DNA of 64,000 nucleotides from SSSZ01 sp016790965 (GCA_016790965.1 JAEUNZ010000006.1:1-64000), one strand, 5' to 3'. Numbered from the stretch's first letter, positions 23,493 to 33,673 are shown. The notes: generated by a model from the sequence alone, not told the origin. Numbers and translations are program-made.

Positions 23493-25210
23493 GGCTTGCC
23501 GAACTTGCGCACGGCCTCGGCCAACACGTCGCTTTCCGGGTGCTTGCGCACGGCCTCCAGCAGGAGGCTGCGGGCCTCGTCCTTGCGGCCCAGGGACCAT
23601 AGCACCTCGCCCAGGTGGGCGGCGATCTCGGGGTCGGCCTTCAAGCCGTAGGCGCGTTCCAGGGTTTTGAGGGCGTCGGCGGTCTTGCCCTGGCGGTAGA
23701 GCACCCAACCCAGGCTGTCCATGATGAACGGATCGTTGGGGGCCAGGGCGTTTGCCTTGGCGATCAGTTCGTAGGCTTCGCCCAGGCGTACATTGCGGTC
23801 GGCCCAGGAGTAACCCAGGGCGTTGAGGCCGTGGGCGTGGTCGGGTTTGATTTCCAGCACGCGCTGCAAGCGGGCTTCGAGGATGTCGAACTTGCCCAGG
23901 CGTTCCGCCAGCAGAGCCGAGTCGTAAAGCAGGTCGGTGTCGTCGGGTGCCTTGTGCAGGGCGGCGTTGAGCAGGGCGAAGGCGTCATCGGTCCGCTTGG
24001 CCTCGCGCAGCAGATGGGCCTCGGCCAGGAGGAGCTGAGTTTTTTCCTCCGGTGTACGGCCGGTGGTTTCGCGCACCAGTTGGCGTGCCTCGTCCAGTTG
24101 CCCCTTGCCGGCAAGGATCTGGGCTGCCCGGGCGCGAGCCGGCACGTGCTGCTCTCCGGACTCCACCAGGCGGTAGTGGGCAAGGGCGGCGTCCAGGTTG
24201 CGGGCTTCCTCTTCGATCTGCCCCAGGAAGAAGCGTACTGTGGCCTTGTCCTTGAAATCGCCGCTCAGCAGCTTTTCCAGTTGCGCCTTGCCCGTTACCG
24301 GATCGTTCGCCTGCAGGGCGAGCATGGCCACCGGGTAGATGATTTCCGGATTGTCGGGGAAATCCTTCAGCAGGCGGTCGAAGTGGCTGCGGGATTCGTC
24401 GTAGCGCTTCTCTGCGATGAGCAGGCGGGCCAAGGCCAGTCTGGCGTCCTTGGCCCCCGTGTTGCGGCCCACGAAATCGCTCAGGAAGGCGGTCGCCTCG
24501 CTCTGGGACTGGCGCGCCAGCAATTGGGCGCGCAGAAGGGCCGCGGCTTCCCAGTCGGGGCGCAGTTCCAGGGATCGGGCCGACTCGCTCAGCGCCCGGG
24601 GATGGTCCCCCGCATTGGCGGCGGCGGTGGCCATGGCCAGATGGGCCTCGGCAATGCCCTCGTAGGGTTTGGCCACGGCGTCGATCAGGCGTTGGACGGC
24701 CTGCTTGTCGGCGTGCCTGCCTAGGAGGCGGTTGAGGCGCAGGAGGTGGTCGGGCAGGCTCGCTTTGTCCTTCTCGAGGAGGGCGGCGATTTCCGGCGCC
24801 AGATCCTCGATGCGGTTGAGCATGACAAGGGCCGTTGACGCCGACTGGCGGGCGCGCTGGGAATCGGGCTCGATCTGGGTCCACAGACGCGCCAGTTCGA
24901 GGGCGACTTCGCCCTGGCGGGCGGCCAGGGCTACTTCCGTCGCCCGGGCGACGACCTGGGGGTCCCGGGTCCGCCTGGCCAGGTCGGCGTAGGCGCCGAC
25001 GCCGATGTCCAGTTGGCCGCGTTGCAGGGCAAATTCGGCGATCAGGACCTGGAAGACCGTTCGTCCATAGAAATCCGCCTCGCTTTCGCGCATTGCCGCC
25101 GCGGGGGCAGCTGGTGGCTCGCGCTTGGGCGCTGGTTTCGCGGCTTCAGCGGCCAGGCAGCATGGAACGGAACAAGCCAGGAGAAGGGCGGCGGCAAGGG
25201 AACGGGGCAT
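23489..25210 (-). CDS. Exported tetratricopeptide-repeat protein
   Basis: 573 aa from ATG 25210, chosen because it begins a signal peptide (MPRSLAAALLLACSVPCCLA). A longer open frame to 25546 crosses the mutM start and is not used. After a Pro/Ala linker there are at least ten TPR-type helical repeats, the clearest near the C-terminus (ALGYSWADRNVRLGEAYELI, SLGWVLYRQGKTADALKTLE). Located in the periplasm or, given the paired CC near the cleavage site, possibly a lipoprotein. This TPR-lolB-ispE order is conserved in betaproteobacteria. Partners are unknown. Confidence 0.88.
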   Translation of the reverse strand: MPRSLAAALLLACSVPCCLAAEAAKPAPKREPPAAPAAAMRESEADFYGRTVFQVLIAEFALQRGQLDIGVGAYADLARRTRDPQVVARATEVALAARQGEVALELARLWTQIEPDSQRARQSASTALVMLNRIEDLAPEIAALLEKDKASLPDHLLRLNRLLGRHADKQAVQRLIDAVAKPYEGIAEAHLAMATAAANAGDHPRALSESARSLELRPDWEAAALLRAQLLARQSQSEATAFLSDFVGRNTGAKDARLALARLLIAEKRYDESRSHFDRLLKDFPDNPEIIYPVAMLALQANDPVTGKAQLEKLLSGDFKDKATVRFFLGQIEEEARNLDAALAHYRLVESGEQHVPARARAAQILAGKGQLDEARQLVRETTGRTPEEKTQLLLAEAHLLREAKRTDDAFALLNAALHKAPDDTDLLYDSALLAERLGKFDILEARLQRVLEIKPDHAHGLNALGYSWADRNVRLGEAYELIAKANALAPNDPFIMDSLGWVLYRQGKTADALKTLERAYGLKADPEIAAHLGEVLWSLGRKDEARSLLLEAVRKHPESDVLAEAVRKFGKP

Positions 25211-25310
25211 GGGGGTTGTCTTTCGGCAGAACGGTTGGGGTGCGGGCGCCGCGGCGCGGCATACAATGACCCCAGCCGCGATGGTATTGGGGAATGAGAG
25301 GGGGAACAAG

Positions 25311-26138
25311 ATGCCGGAATTGCCGGAAGTCGAGGTTTGTCGCCGGGGCTTGCATCCCCGGTTGGTCGGGCGGCGCATACGGCGGGCGACGATTCGCTTC
25401 TGGCAACTGCGTTCTGACATTCCCGCCAACCTACCCGACAGGCTCGCCGACGCCGAGATCGCCGCCCTCGAGCGGCGCGGGAAGTACCTGCTGTTTGATT
25501 GCCGCCGCTCCGGGGTACGCGGCTGGTTGATCGTCCATCTAGGCATGACCGGCAGCTTGCGCCTGCTTGGCCCGGATGTGCCCGCGGGGCTGCACGACCA
25601 TGTGGATCTGGAACTGGACGGTGCCGTGCTGCGTTACCACGATCCGCGCCGTTTCGGCCTGATGGCTTGGCACGAGGGTGAAGATCCCGGCAGCGATCCT
25701 CTGCTGGCCTCTCTGGGAATCGAGCCGCTCGGCGAGGCGTTTGACGGGGCCTGGCTCCACGCCGCTACCCGGGGACGGCGCGGGCCGATCAAGAGCTTTC
25801 TCATGGATGCCCACCAGGTCGTCGGGGTCGGCAACATCTATGCGGCGGAGAGTCTGTTTCGGGCGGGCATCCGGCCGGACCGGGCCGCCGGTAAACTGGG
25901 CAGGGACGCCTGTCGGCGTCTGGCCGAGGCTGTGCGTCAGACCCTGAACGAGGCCATCGCCGCTGGCGGGAGCAGTATCCGCGACTATGTCCATCACGAC
26001 GGCGGCACCGGATGGTTTCAGATCGCCTGTGCCGTCTACGGGCGGGCCGGAGAGTCCTGTCGCCGCTGCGGAGGGACCGTGGGGCGCCTGCGCCAGGGCG
26101 GGCGGACCACCTTCTTTTGCCCTGGCTGCCAGCGTTAG
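25311..26138 (+). CDS. mutM: Formamidopyrimidine-DNA glycosylase (Fpg/MutM)
   Basis: 275 aa, base-excision repair enzyme for 8-oxoguanine. After the initiator Met come the catalytic Pro1 and Glu2 (MPELPEVEVCRRGL). The middle has the helix-two-turn-helix DAHQVVGVGNIYAAESLFRAG. The C-terminal zinc finger is CRRCGG ... CPGCQR. It is divergent from the TPR gene across 100 bp, where TACAAT (25263-25268) may be its -10. Confidence 0.97.
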   Translation: MPELPEVEVCRRGLHPRLVGRRIRRATIRFWQLRSDIPANLPDRLADAEIAALERRGKYLLFDCRRSGVRGWLIVHLGMTGSLRLLGPDVPAGLHDHVDLELDGAVLRYHDPRRFGLMAWHEGEDPGSDPLLASLGIEPLGEAFDGAWLHAATRGRRGPIKSFLMDAHQVVGVGNIYAAESLFRAGIRPDRAAGKLGRDACRRLAEAVRQTLNEAIAAGGSSIRDYVHHDGGTGWFQIACAVYGRAGESCRRCGGTVGRLRQGGRTTFFCPGCQR

Positions 26139-26246
26139 CCCCTGGTCACACCCCCCCATTCCCGCCGGCTGCTGGACCGGCGTTCATCCCCGTTCAGGCG
26201 GCGTCGCAGACGCCACAGATCGGCGTTTCCAGCCGCTGCGGATGCC

Positions 26247-26281
26247 TTCAACATGTTGAAGAAGCGGGGTTTTGTGCTAGA
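26247..26281 (+). promoter_or_regulatory. Promoter with overlapping palindrome for the dynamin-like gene
   Basis: TTGAAG (26255-26260) and TAGATT (26277-26282) are 16 bp apart, ahead of the gene at 26317. The -35 overlaps a perfect 14-bp palindrome TTCAACATGTTGAA (26247-26260), a good candidate for a repressor operator. Confidence 0.45.
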
Positions 26282-26316
26282 TTGACCACCTTGACACCGA
26301 AATGATGGAGACCCCC

Positions 26317-28263
26317 ATGTCCCTCGGTCACCAGTTCGCCGCCTACAGCGAGTGGCGATCCGCGCTCTCCGCCTGCGTCGGCGAATTTCAGGAGTGGCTC
26401 GCGGAAAACGAGCTTTCCGATGCCCAGACCGATCTGCGCCTCATACAGCTCCTTGACCGCCTGCGGGAGGATCGCCTCAACGTCGCCTTCGTCGCCGAGT
26501 TTTCCCGGGGCAAGTCGGAGCTGATCAACGCCATTTTCTTCGCCGATTACGGCAACCGCATGCTGCCCTCGTCGGCCGGGCGCACCACCATGTGCCCCAC
26601 CGAACTCCTCTACGACGCGGCGCGCCCCCCCCGCATCGAATTACTGCCCATCCAGACCCGGGGCGCCACGGCGAGTGTTGGCGAATACAAGAAATTTCCT
26701 GACGAGTGGCATTGGGTGACCCTCGATGTCGATTCTCCGGAAGCCATGCAAGAAGCCCTGAAGCACGTCAGCGAGACCATTCGGGTTCTGCCCCAGGAGG
26801 CCGGGCGGCTGGGCTTCCAGGTAGGCGACAATGATGCCGACGCCTATCGCGTCGGCGAGGACGGTCAGGTCGAGATTCCCCGCTGGCGCCACGCCGTCAT
26901 CAATTTTCCCCACCCCCTCCTCAAGGAAGGGCTGGTCATTCTGGACACCCCCGGGCTCAATGCCATCGGGGCGGAACCGGAATTGACCCTCTCGCTGCTC
27001 CCCAACGCCCATGCCGTCCTGTTCATCCTGGCGGCCGACACGGGGGTGACCCAGTCCGACCTCACCATCTGGAAGGAGCACATCGGCGAAGGCGGCGCGG
27101 CGCGGCGCGGCCGCATGGTGGTCCTGAACAAGATCGACGGTCTGTGGGACGAGTTGAAGACCGCTGAGGAAATCGAAGCGGAAATCCGCAAACAGGTTGA
27201 TTCCTGCGCCTCGATCCTGAACCTTCCGCCGCGGCAGGTCTTCCCGGTTTCCGCCCAGAAGGGGCTGGTGGCCAAGATCAATGGCGAGACCGACCTCCTC
27301 ACCCGCAGTCGCCTGCCGGTTCTCGAATCCGCCCTTTCCGAGGAACTCATCCCCGCCAAGCAGGACATCGTGCGCGACAACACCGAAACCGAATTCGGCG
27401 AGGTGCACCGGCGCGTGCGGGGTCTGCTGGAATCCCGCTTGGCCGGGCTGCGCGAACAGCTGAACGAATTGAACGAGTTGCGCGGCAAGAACAAGGGCGT
27501 GGTCGAATACATGATGGGCAAGGTGCGGGCCGAGAAAGACGAATTCGAAGCCGGGCTGCAGCGCTACTACGCCGTGCGCAGCGTCTTCTCGACCCTGACC
27601 AACCGGCTGTTCAGCCACCTCGGCATCGATGCCCTCAAGCAGCTCACCCGGGAAACCCGGGAATCCATGGACAGCGCCAGTTTCTCCAAGACCCTGACCG
27701 ATTCCATGGGCCACTTCTTCTCCGAATCCCGCGGTGCCCTGCAAAAATCGAGCGGCGAGGTGGAGGAGATCCTCTCCATGATGGACGCCATCTACAAGAA
27801 ATTCTCGGTGGAGCATGGCCTCAAGCTTGGTGCGCCGACGCCTTTCTCGCTGCTGCGCTATATGAAGGAAATCGATCGCCTGGAGCAATGGTGCAAGACC
27901 CACCTGGCCACCATGGTCAATCTTCTGACCCATGAAAAGCGCAACATCATCCACAAATTCTTCGACGAGGTTGCGGTGCTCGTACGGCGCGCCTTCGAGC
28001 ACGCCAACCGGGACGCGGAAGTGTGGCTCAAGGCCATCATGGCCCCCATGGAGACCCAGGTGCGGGAGCACCAGATCCAGTTGAAGCGCCGCCTGGAAAG
28101 CATCAAGCGCATCCACCAGGCTACCGATACCCTGGAAGACCGCATCAGCGAGCTGGATAGCGTCGAGGCCTCGCTCCTGCAGCAGATCCAGGGGCTGGAA
28201 ACGATCGCTACCGGCCTGCGCCAGTTGCTTGCTCCACCCCAGGCAGCGCTACGGGCAGCCTGA
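26317..28263 (+). CDS. Bacterial dynamin-like GTPase
   Basis: 648 aa. ATG 26317 is preferred over 26302 because GGAG lies six bases before it. The GTPase domain has G1 AEFSRGKSELINAIF, a G2 threonine in GRTTMCPTEL, G3 ILDTPGLNAIG and G4 VLNKIDGL. Long helical bundles follow (about residues 355-640, e.g. LAGLREQLNELNELRGKNKG), as in dynamin-family stalk and bundle domains. No membrane helix, so any membrane binding would be through a helical tip. Such proteins are linked to membrane remodelling or stress in other bacteria. It stands alone between mutM and a bidirectional terminator. Confidence 0.82.
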   Translation: MSLGHQFAAYSEWRSALSACVGEFQEWLAENELSDAQTDLRLIQLLDRLREDRLNVAFVAEFSRGKSELINAIFFADYGNRMLPSSAGRTTMCPTELLYDAARPPRIELLPIQTRGATASVGEYKKFPDEWHWVTLDVDSPEAMQEALKHVSETIRVLPQEAGRLGFQVGDNDADAYRVGEDGQVEIPRWRHAVINFPHPLLKEGLVILDTPGLNAIGAEPELTLSLLPNAHAVLFILAADTGVTQSDLTIWKEHIGEGGAARRGRMVVLNKIDGLWDELKTAEEIEAEIRKQVDSCASILNLPPRQVFPVSAQKGLVAKINGETDLLTRSRLPVLESALSEELIPAKQDIVRDNTETEFGEVHRRVRGLLESRLAGLREQLNELNELRGKNKGVVEYMMGKVRAEKDEFEAGLQRYYAVRSVFSTLTNRLFSHLGIDALKQLTRETRESMDSASFSKTLTDSMGHFFSESRGALQKSSGEVEEILSMMDAIYKKFSVEHGLKLGAPTPFSLLRYMKEIDRLEQWCKTHLATMVNLLTHEKRNIIHKFFDEVAVLVRRAFEHANRDAEVWLKAIMAPMETQVREHQIQLKRRLESIKRIHQATDTLEDRISELDSVEASLLQQIQGLETIATGLRQLLAPPQAALRAA

Positions 28264-28290
28264 GTTTTTGTGAAAATTCCCTCCCGCCAA

Positions 28291-28321
28291 CGAAAAACCC
28301 GCGCAGAGCGCGGGTTTTTCG
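28291..28321. terminator. Bidirectional terminator
   Basis: Perfect 14-bp stem CGAAAAACCCGCGC / GCGCGGGTTTTTCG with a three-base loop. The A-run on one side and T-run on the other serve both the dynamin-like gene (plus) and the ferredoxin gene (minus). Confidence 0.93.
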
Positions 28322-28350
28322 TTTGAACGGCTCCGCCGCAGCGGCGGGGT

Positions 28351-28608
28351 TCAGGGACGCTTGTTGCCGGTGAGTTTCTCGTACTTGACCCAGAGCTGAT
28401 CCTCGCTCTCGACCTTCTCGGGGTTCTTGGGGATGCAATCCACCGGGCAGACTTGGACACACTGGGGTTCGTCGTAGTGGCCGACGCATTCGGTGCACTT
28501 GCCGGGGTCGATCTCGTAAATTTCCGCTCCCTGCGAAATGGCTTCGTTCGGGCATTCGGGCTCGCAAACGTCGCAATTGATGCATTCGTCGGTAATCATC
28601 AGGGCCAT
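28351..28608 (-). CDS. 2[4Fe-4S] ferredoxin (YfhL type)
   Basis: 85 aa. The first cluster motif is CINCDVCEPECPNEAI. The second has CTECVGHYDEPQCVQVCPVDCI, with the 8-residue spacer between cysteines typical of the YfhL/allochromatium-type ferredoxins of low potential. A C-terminal alpha helix (DQLWVKYEKLTG) is typical. Electron partners are not indicated. It follows coaD by 16 bp and is likely in the rsmD-coaD-fdx transcript. Confidence 0.95.
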   Translation of the reverse strand: MALMITDECINCDVCEPECPNEAISQGAEIYEIDPGKCTECVGHYDEPQCVQVCPVDCIPKNPEKVESEDQLWVKYEKLTGNKRP

Positions 28609-28624
28609 GGCCTTCTTTCCTCTC

Positions 28625-29116
28625 TCATTGAACTGAATTGCTTGCCCGCAGGCGCTGTTCGACGCAGGGCTGTACGAACTTGCCCACGTCGCCGCCCAGG
28701 CGCGCGATTTCCCGCACCATGGTCGCCGAAATGAACATGTACTGCTCGCCCGGGGTCAGGAACACCGTTTCGACTTCCGGATAGAGGCTGCGGTTCATTC
28801 CCGCCATCTGGAATTCGTACTCGAAGTCGGACACCGCCCGCAGGCCGCGGACGATGACCTTGGCGCCGCGTTCATGGACGAAGTTCATGAGCAGCGTGTT
28901 GAAGCCGACGATCTCGACATTGGGGACATCGGCCAGGATTTCCCGCGCCATGCCGACCCGGTCGGCGAGGGCAAAGTGGGGGCGCTTGGAAGGGCTCTCG
29001 GCGATGGCCAGGACCACTCGCTCGAAAAGCAGCGCGGCACGGCGCACGAGATCCTCGTGGCCCCGCGTCATCGGGTCGAAGGTGCCGGGGTAGATGGCGA
29101 TTCTGTGGTCGAGCAT
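28625..29116 (-). CDS. coaD: Phosphopantetheine adenylyltransferase
   Basis: 163 aa. Couples 4'-phosphopantetheine with ATP to form dephospho-CoA. Nucleotidyltransferase signature AIYPGTFDPMTRGHEDLVRR with the T/HxGH-type motif, and the ISATMVREIARLGGDV motif near the C-terminus. It begins one base after the rsmD stop, so translation is coupled. The preceding and following steps (coaX, coaE) are elsewhere in the window. Confidence 0.97.
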   Translation of the reverse strand: MLDHRIAIYPGTFDPMTRGHEDLVRRAALLFERVVLAIAESPSKRPHFALADRVGMAREILADVPNVEIVGFNTLLMNFVHERGAKVIVRGLRAVSDFEYEFQMAGMNRSLYPEVETVFLTPGEQYMFISATMVREIARLGGDVGKFVQPCVEQRLRASNSVQ

Positions 29117-29659
29117 TCAGGCGGGCTCCCGCCGCAAGAGGTGGTAGTGGACTTCCCCCGCCCGGCCCTGGCGCGTCGTCGTCCAGGGACCCAGCGAGTC
29201 GATGGGGTATTCGGCTTCGACGTAGATCGCTGCGTCGTCCCGGGCCAGACGGTCCAGATGGGGGGCCAGTCGGTCCATCCAACCTTGCCGATAGGGTGGG
29301 TCGAGGAGGATCAGGTCGAAGCGCGATGCCGTCGAGGCGGCGTATTGTAGCGCATCCCCGCGCAGCAACTCCATCCGCTCCGCGGCACCCAGAAGTGCCG
29401 CGTTGCCTTTGAGCGCCGCAAAAACCTTGGCGTTTTGCTCGACCAGGGTCACCCGGCGGGCTCCCCGGGAGGCAGCCTCGAAACCCAGTGCGCCGCTGCC
29501 GGCGAACAGGTCGAGGCAGGTCTGATCGGAGAGATCCTGGCCCAGCCAATTGAACAGGGTTTCGCGTACCCGGTCTGGGGTGGGGCGCAGACCCTCGCTG
29601 TCCGGAAAGCGCACCAGGCGGCGGCGCCACGCGCCTCCCACGATGCGGACCGTGTTCAC
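29117..29659 (-). CDS. rsmD: 16S rRNA (guanine-966-N2)-methyltransferase
   Basis: 180 aa, GTG start at 29659. The N-terminal IVGGAWRRRLVRFPDS and TPDRVRETLFNWLG are family marks. Motif I LDLFAGSGALGFEAASRGA binds AdoMet, and the catalytic DPPY is in LILLDPPYRQGW. Located between the M16 peptidase pair and coaD, the usual betaproteobacterial order. Confidence 0.95.
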   Translation of the reverse strand: MNTVRIVGGAWRRRLVRFPDSEGLRPTPDRVRETLFNWLGQDLSDQTCLDLFAGSGALGFEAASRGARRVTLVEQNAKVFAALKGNAALLGAAERMELLRGDALQYAASTASRFDLILLDPPYRQGWMDRLAPHLDRLARDDAAIYVEAEYPIDSLGPWTTTRQGRAGEVHYHLLRREPA

Positions 29660-29671
29660 CCGGGCCTCAGC

Positions 29672-30970
29672 TCAGTCGGCCGCCACCGTCACCGTCACCA
29701 GACTGTCGAGCCGGACGTGGCGGGCGAAGGCGCGGCGCACGTCTTCGGCACTCACTGCAGCGATCTTCTCCTGGTAGCGATCCAGGTAGTCCAGCGGCAG
29801 GCCATAGAAACCGATGTTGGCCACGTTGTCGAGAATCTTCTTGTTGCTGTCCAGGCGCAGGGGGAAGCTGCCGGTGAGATTGGCCTTGGCGGCCTCCAGT
29901 TCCTGGGCCGTGGGGCCCTCGGCGAGAAAGGCCTTGAGCACATCGAGGCTCACTGCCAGGGCGTCCCTGGCCTGGGAGCGCTTGGTCTGCAGCCCGATCT
30001 GGAAAGGGCCGGCCTGCTTGAGCGGCGCGAAGTAGCTATAGACGCTGTAGGCGTAGCCCCGCTTGTCGCGCACTTCCTTCATCAGGCGGGAGACGAAGCC
30101 GCCGCCCCCCAGGGTGTAGTTGCCCACCAACAGGGGGAAGAAATCCGGATTGCCGCGCTCCACGGTGGGCAGGCCGACCAGGATGTGGGCCTGGGCGGCG
30201 GGATGGGCGACGGCGTCCCGGCTACCCTTGGAAGGCGCGGGCGGGGCGGGCAGGGAAGCGACGGTTCCCTTTGGCAGGCCCGCCACCAGGGCTTCGGCGA
30301 TCGTTTCCGCTTCGGCCCGTGAAAGATCGCCCACCAGGGTGATGCTGGCGTTCATGGCCGTGTAGTGGCTCCGGTAGAAGTTCAGGACATCGTCGCGATC
30401 CAGCGCGGCGACGCTCTCCGGGGAGGACTGGCGGCCGTAGGGATGACCGGGGTACAGCGCCTTCCAGAAGGCGCGACCGCCGATGGCGTCGGGGCGGGTG
30501 AGTGCGTCCTTGAGGCTGGCGACGGTGCGTGCCTGTTCCCGCTGGAAGGTGGCGCTGTCGTAGCGGGGGGCGGTCAGCACGGCGCGCAGCACCTCCAGCG
30601 CCGGGCCGCGCTTGTCGTTCGCCGCCAGGGTGCGCAGGGCGACCGAGGCCCGGTCCGTGTCTGCGCCGCCGGAGAGCACGGCGCCCACGTCCGCTAGGCG
30701 GTCGGCGATGGCGTTTTCGTCGAGTTCTCCGGCACCCAGATCCAGGAGGGCGCGGGTCAGCGCCGCAGTGCCCGATTTGCCCGCGGGGTCGAACATCGAG
30801 CCGGCGGCGAAATCCACCTGCACGTCGAGGATGGGGAGGCCCCGGCTGGCGACGTAGAACACCCGGGCGCCGGAGGGAGAGACCCAGTGCTCGATGGCGA
30901 CGCCAGCCCTGGCCAGCGGGGCGAAGGCAAGGATGGCGAGGGCGGTGAAGGCGAGAATCAAACGTTTCAT
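29672..30970 (-). CDS. M16-family peptidase subunit, non-catalytic
   Basis: 432 aa from ATG 30970, which starts a signal peptide (MKRLILAFTALAILAFAPLARA). The fold and the two M16 halves are recognisable (HPYGRQSSPESVAALDRDDV, TLGGGGFVSRLMKEVRDKRG). The zinc-binding HxxEH of the active family is replaced by ALTRA in SGTAALTRALLDLGAG, so this is the inactive partner of the gene at 30981-32378, ten bases upstream. The pair probably forms a periplasmic heterodimer. An in-frame extension to 31207 lies inside the partner gene and is not used. Confidence 0.9.
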   Translation of the reverse strand: MKRLILAFTALAILAFAPLARAGVAIEHWVSPSGARVFYVASRGLPILDVQVDFAAGSMFDPAGKSGTAALTRALLDLGAGELDENAIADRLADVGAVLSGGADTDRASVALRTLAANDKRGPALEVLRAVLTAPRYDSATFQREQARTVASLKDALTRPDAIGGRAFWKALYPGHPYGRQSSPESVAALDRDDVLNFYRSHYTAMNASITLVGDLSRAEAETIAEALVAGLPKGTVASLPAPPAPSKGSRDAVAHPAAQAHILVGLPTVERGNPDFFPLLVGNYTLGGGGFVSRLMKEVRDKRGYAYSVYSYFAPLKQAGPFQIGLQTKRSQARDALAVSLDVLKAFLAEGPTAQELEAAKANLTGSFPLRLDSNKKILDNVANIGFYGLPLDYLDRYQEKIAAVSAEDVRRAFARHVRLDSLVTVTVAAD

Positions 30971-30980
30971 CGGAGCGTTC

Positions 30981-32378
30981 TCAGTGGCGAGTTGCGACGC
31001 CGGAGCGGCGAGGCTTGCCGTCCAGGGGTTGGGGGTCGAGGACGCCGACGGTGAGGCTGTCGTCGTTGAAATATTTTTTCGCCACGGCCTGGACTTCCGC
31101 CGCCGTGACCGCCTGGAGCTTTTCCAGGATGCGCCCCACGTCGCGGTAGGACAGGCCGGTGATTTCGAACTGGCCGATTTCCATGGCCTGGGCGAAGACG
31201 GAATCAAGTTTGTAGGTCTGGCTGGCGACGATCTGGGCCCGGGCCCGCTTCAGTTCGGTCTCGTCTACGCCATCCTTCTGGATGCGGGCGATCTCGGCCC
31301 GCAGGGCGGCTTCCAGATCGGCCACCGTGCGTCCTTCGGAAGGGCTGCCATGCAGGTAGAACATGCCGGGGCCGCGGGCGGTGGAGTCGTACTCGACTCC
31401 GGCAGACACCGCGACCTTGTCTTCCCGTACCAGTTTTTTGCCGAAACGCGCCGCGGCGTGGCCGTCGAGGACGGCACCCAGCATTTCCAGGGCGTAAGGG
31501 TCACTGTCCCGGGCAACGTCGCGGATAACGGGCGCCTTGTAGCCCATGAGCAGCACAGGCAGCTCGGCGGGGCCCTTGACGTTGAGGCGACGAGTACCCT
31601 CCTGCAGGGGTTCGGTCTGGGGCCGGCGGGCGGGCAGGGGCCGGCCTTCCAGCGCGCCAAAGTGTTTTTCCGCCAGGGCGAAGACCGCCTGGTGATCCAC
31701 GTCCCCCGCCACAACCACGGTGGCGTTGTTGGGCAGGTACCAGGTGTCGTACCAGGCGCGGGCGTCGGCGGCGGTCATCGATTCCAGGTCGCTCATCCAG
31801 CCGATGATGGGGCGACGGTACGGGTGGGCCTGGTAGGCCACGGCGTTCATCTGCTCGAAGAGCTTCGACTGGGGATTGTCGTCGGTGCGCATGCGGCGCT
31901 CCTCCATGACCACCTTGATCTCCTGCTCGAATTCCTTGGGGTCTACGTTCAGGTGGCGCATGCGGTCGGCTTCCAAGGCCATCATTTGCGGCAGTTTTTC
32001 CTTGGGCACCTGCTGGAAGTAGGCGGTGTAGTCGCGGCTGGTGAAGGCATTGTCCCGGCCGCCTGCGGCCGCCACCAGCCGATTGAACTCGCCCGGTCCG
32101 ACGCTGGGGGTGCCCTTGAACATCATATGTTCGAGGACGTGGGCGACGCCCGAGTTGCCGTCGACCTCGTCCATGCTGCCCACCCGGTACCAGACCATCT
32201 GCACCGCCGTGGGGGCGCGGCGGTCTTCCTTGACGATGACCTTGAGCCCGTTCTTGAGTGTGGTCTCGAAGGGGTTGGCCAGGGCCGGGGCGGCCAGAAG
32301 GGGGAGGAAGAGGGCGGCGAGGAGCCAGGGCAGCGGGCGACGGAAATCGCGGCGGCGGGCGAGGGCGGGCAGGTCCAT
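30981..32378 (-). CDS. M16-family zinc metallopeptidase, catalytic subunit
   Basis: 465 aa with an N-terminal signal (LPWLLAALFLPLLAAPALA). The zinc site HVLEH is in NSGVAHVLEHMMFKG and the third ligand glutamate lies in EIKVVMEERRM. The C-terminal half ends before the GVATRH tail. Processing peptidase or pitrilysin-like, cutting peptides in the periplasm. Substrate unknown. Divergent from ftsY, which is a conserved betaproteobacterial arrangement. Confidence 0.93.
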   Translation of the reverse strand: MDLPALARRRDFRRPLPWLLAALFLPLLAAPALANPFETTLKNGLKVIVKEDRRAPTAVQMVWYRVGSMDEVDGNSGVAHVLEHMMFKGTPSVGPGEFNRLVAAAGGRDNAFTSRDYTAYFQQVPKEKLPQMMALEADRMRHLNVDPKEFEQEIKVVMEERRMRTDDNPQSKLFEQMNAVAYQAHPYRRPIIGWMSDLESMTAADARAWYDTWYLPNNATVVVAGDVDHQAVFALAEKHFGALEGRPLPARRPQTEPLQEGTRRLNVKGPAELPVLLMGYKAPVIRDVARDSDPYALEMLGAVLDGHAAARFGKKLVREDKVAVSAGVEYDSTARGPGMFYLHGSPSEGRTVADLEAALRAEIARIQKDGVDETELKRARAQIVASQTYKLDSVFAQAMEIGQFEITGLSYRDVGRILEKLQAVTAAEVQAVAKKYFNDDSLTVGVLDPQPLDGKPRRSGVATRH

Positions 32379-32476
32379 GGGGTGGGGGGCTTTCTGCTAG
32401 AATGGCATACCGTTTGCGTGCGGCATCTTAAAGGCTTGCCGCCGCGCTGTCAGTAGCGCTTCAGACCCCAATCTCC

Positions 32477-33439
<963 letters not shown>

Positions 33440-33441
33440 AT

Positions 33442-33672
33442 CTGGAAACCTCAGCTGACCGCTTGTCGGTGTCCGGAATGTCTTGTTCCCTGGGTGTCTG
33501 CGCCACTCGGGGTGACTCACCTCCGCAGGGCAGCGCTACGAGCCCGCTGGTGCATCCGGGCGGGCACCTGGCTTTGTCGCTCTTCCTCGCAGGCGTCAGC
33601 CTGCCGCGTCGTCGCTTCGCGCCAGATTCCCGCCCGAACACCCCAACGGGCTCGTCCAACTGAGGTTTCCAG
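33442..33672. repeat. 231-bp element with 16-bp inverted ends between ftsY and ftsE
   Basis: Left end CTGGAAACCTCAGCTG (33442-33457), right end CAACTGAGGTTTCCAG (33657-33672); the reverse complement differs by one base. It fills the whole intergenic space, from three bases after the ftsY stop to two bases before the ftsE ATG. The right end supplies the GAGG that must serve as ftsE ribosome binding site. No coding content is credible. A shorter relative lies at 10828-10920. Confidence 0.7.
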
Positions 33673-33673
33673 G

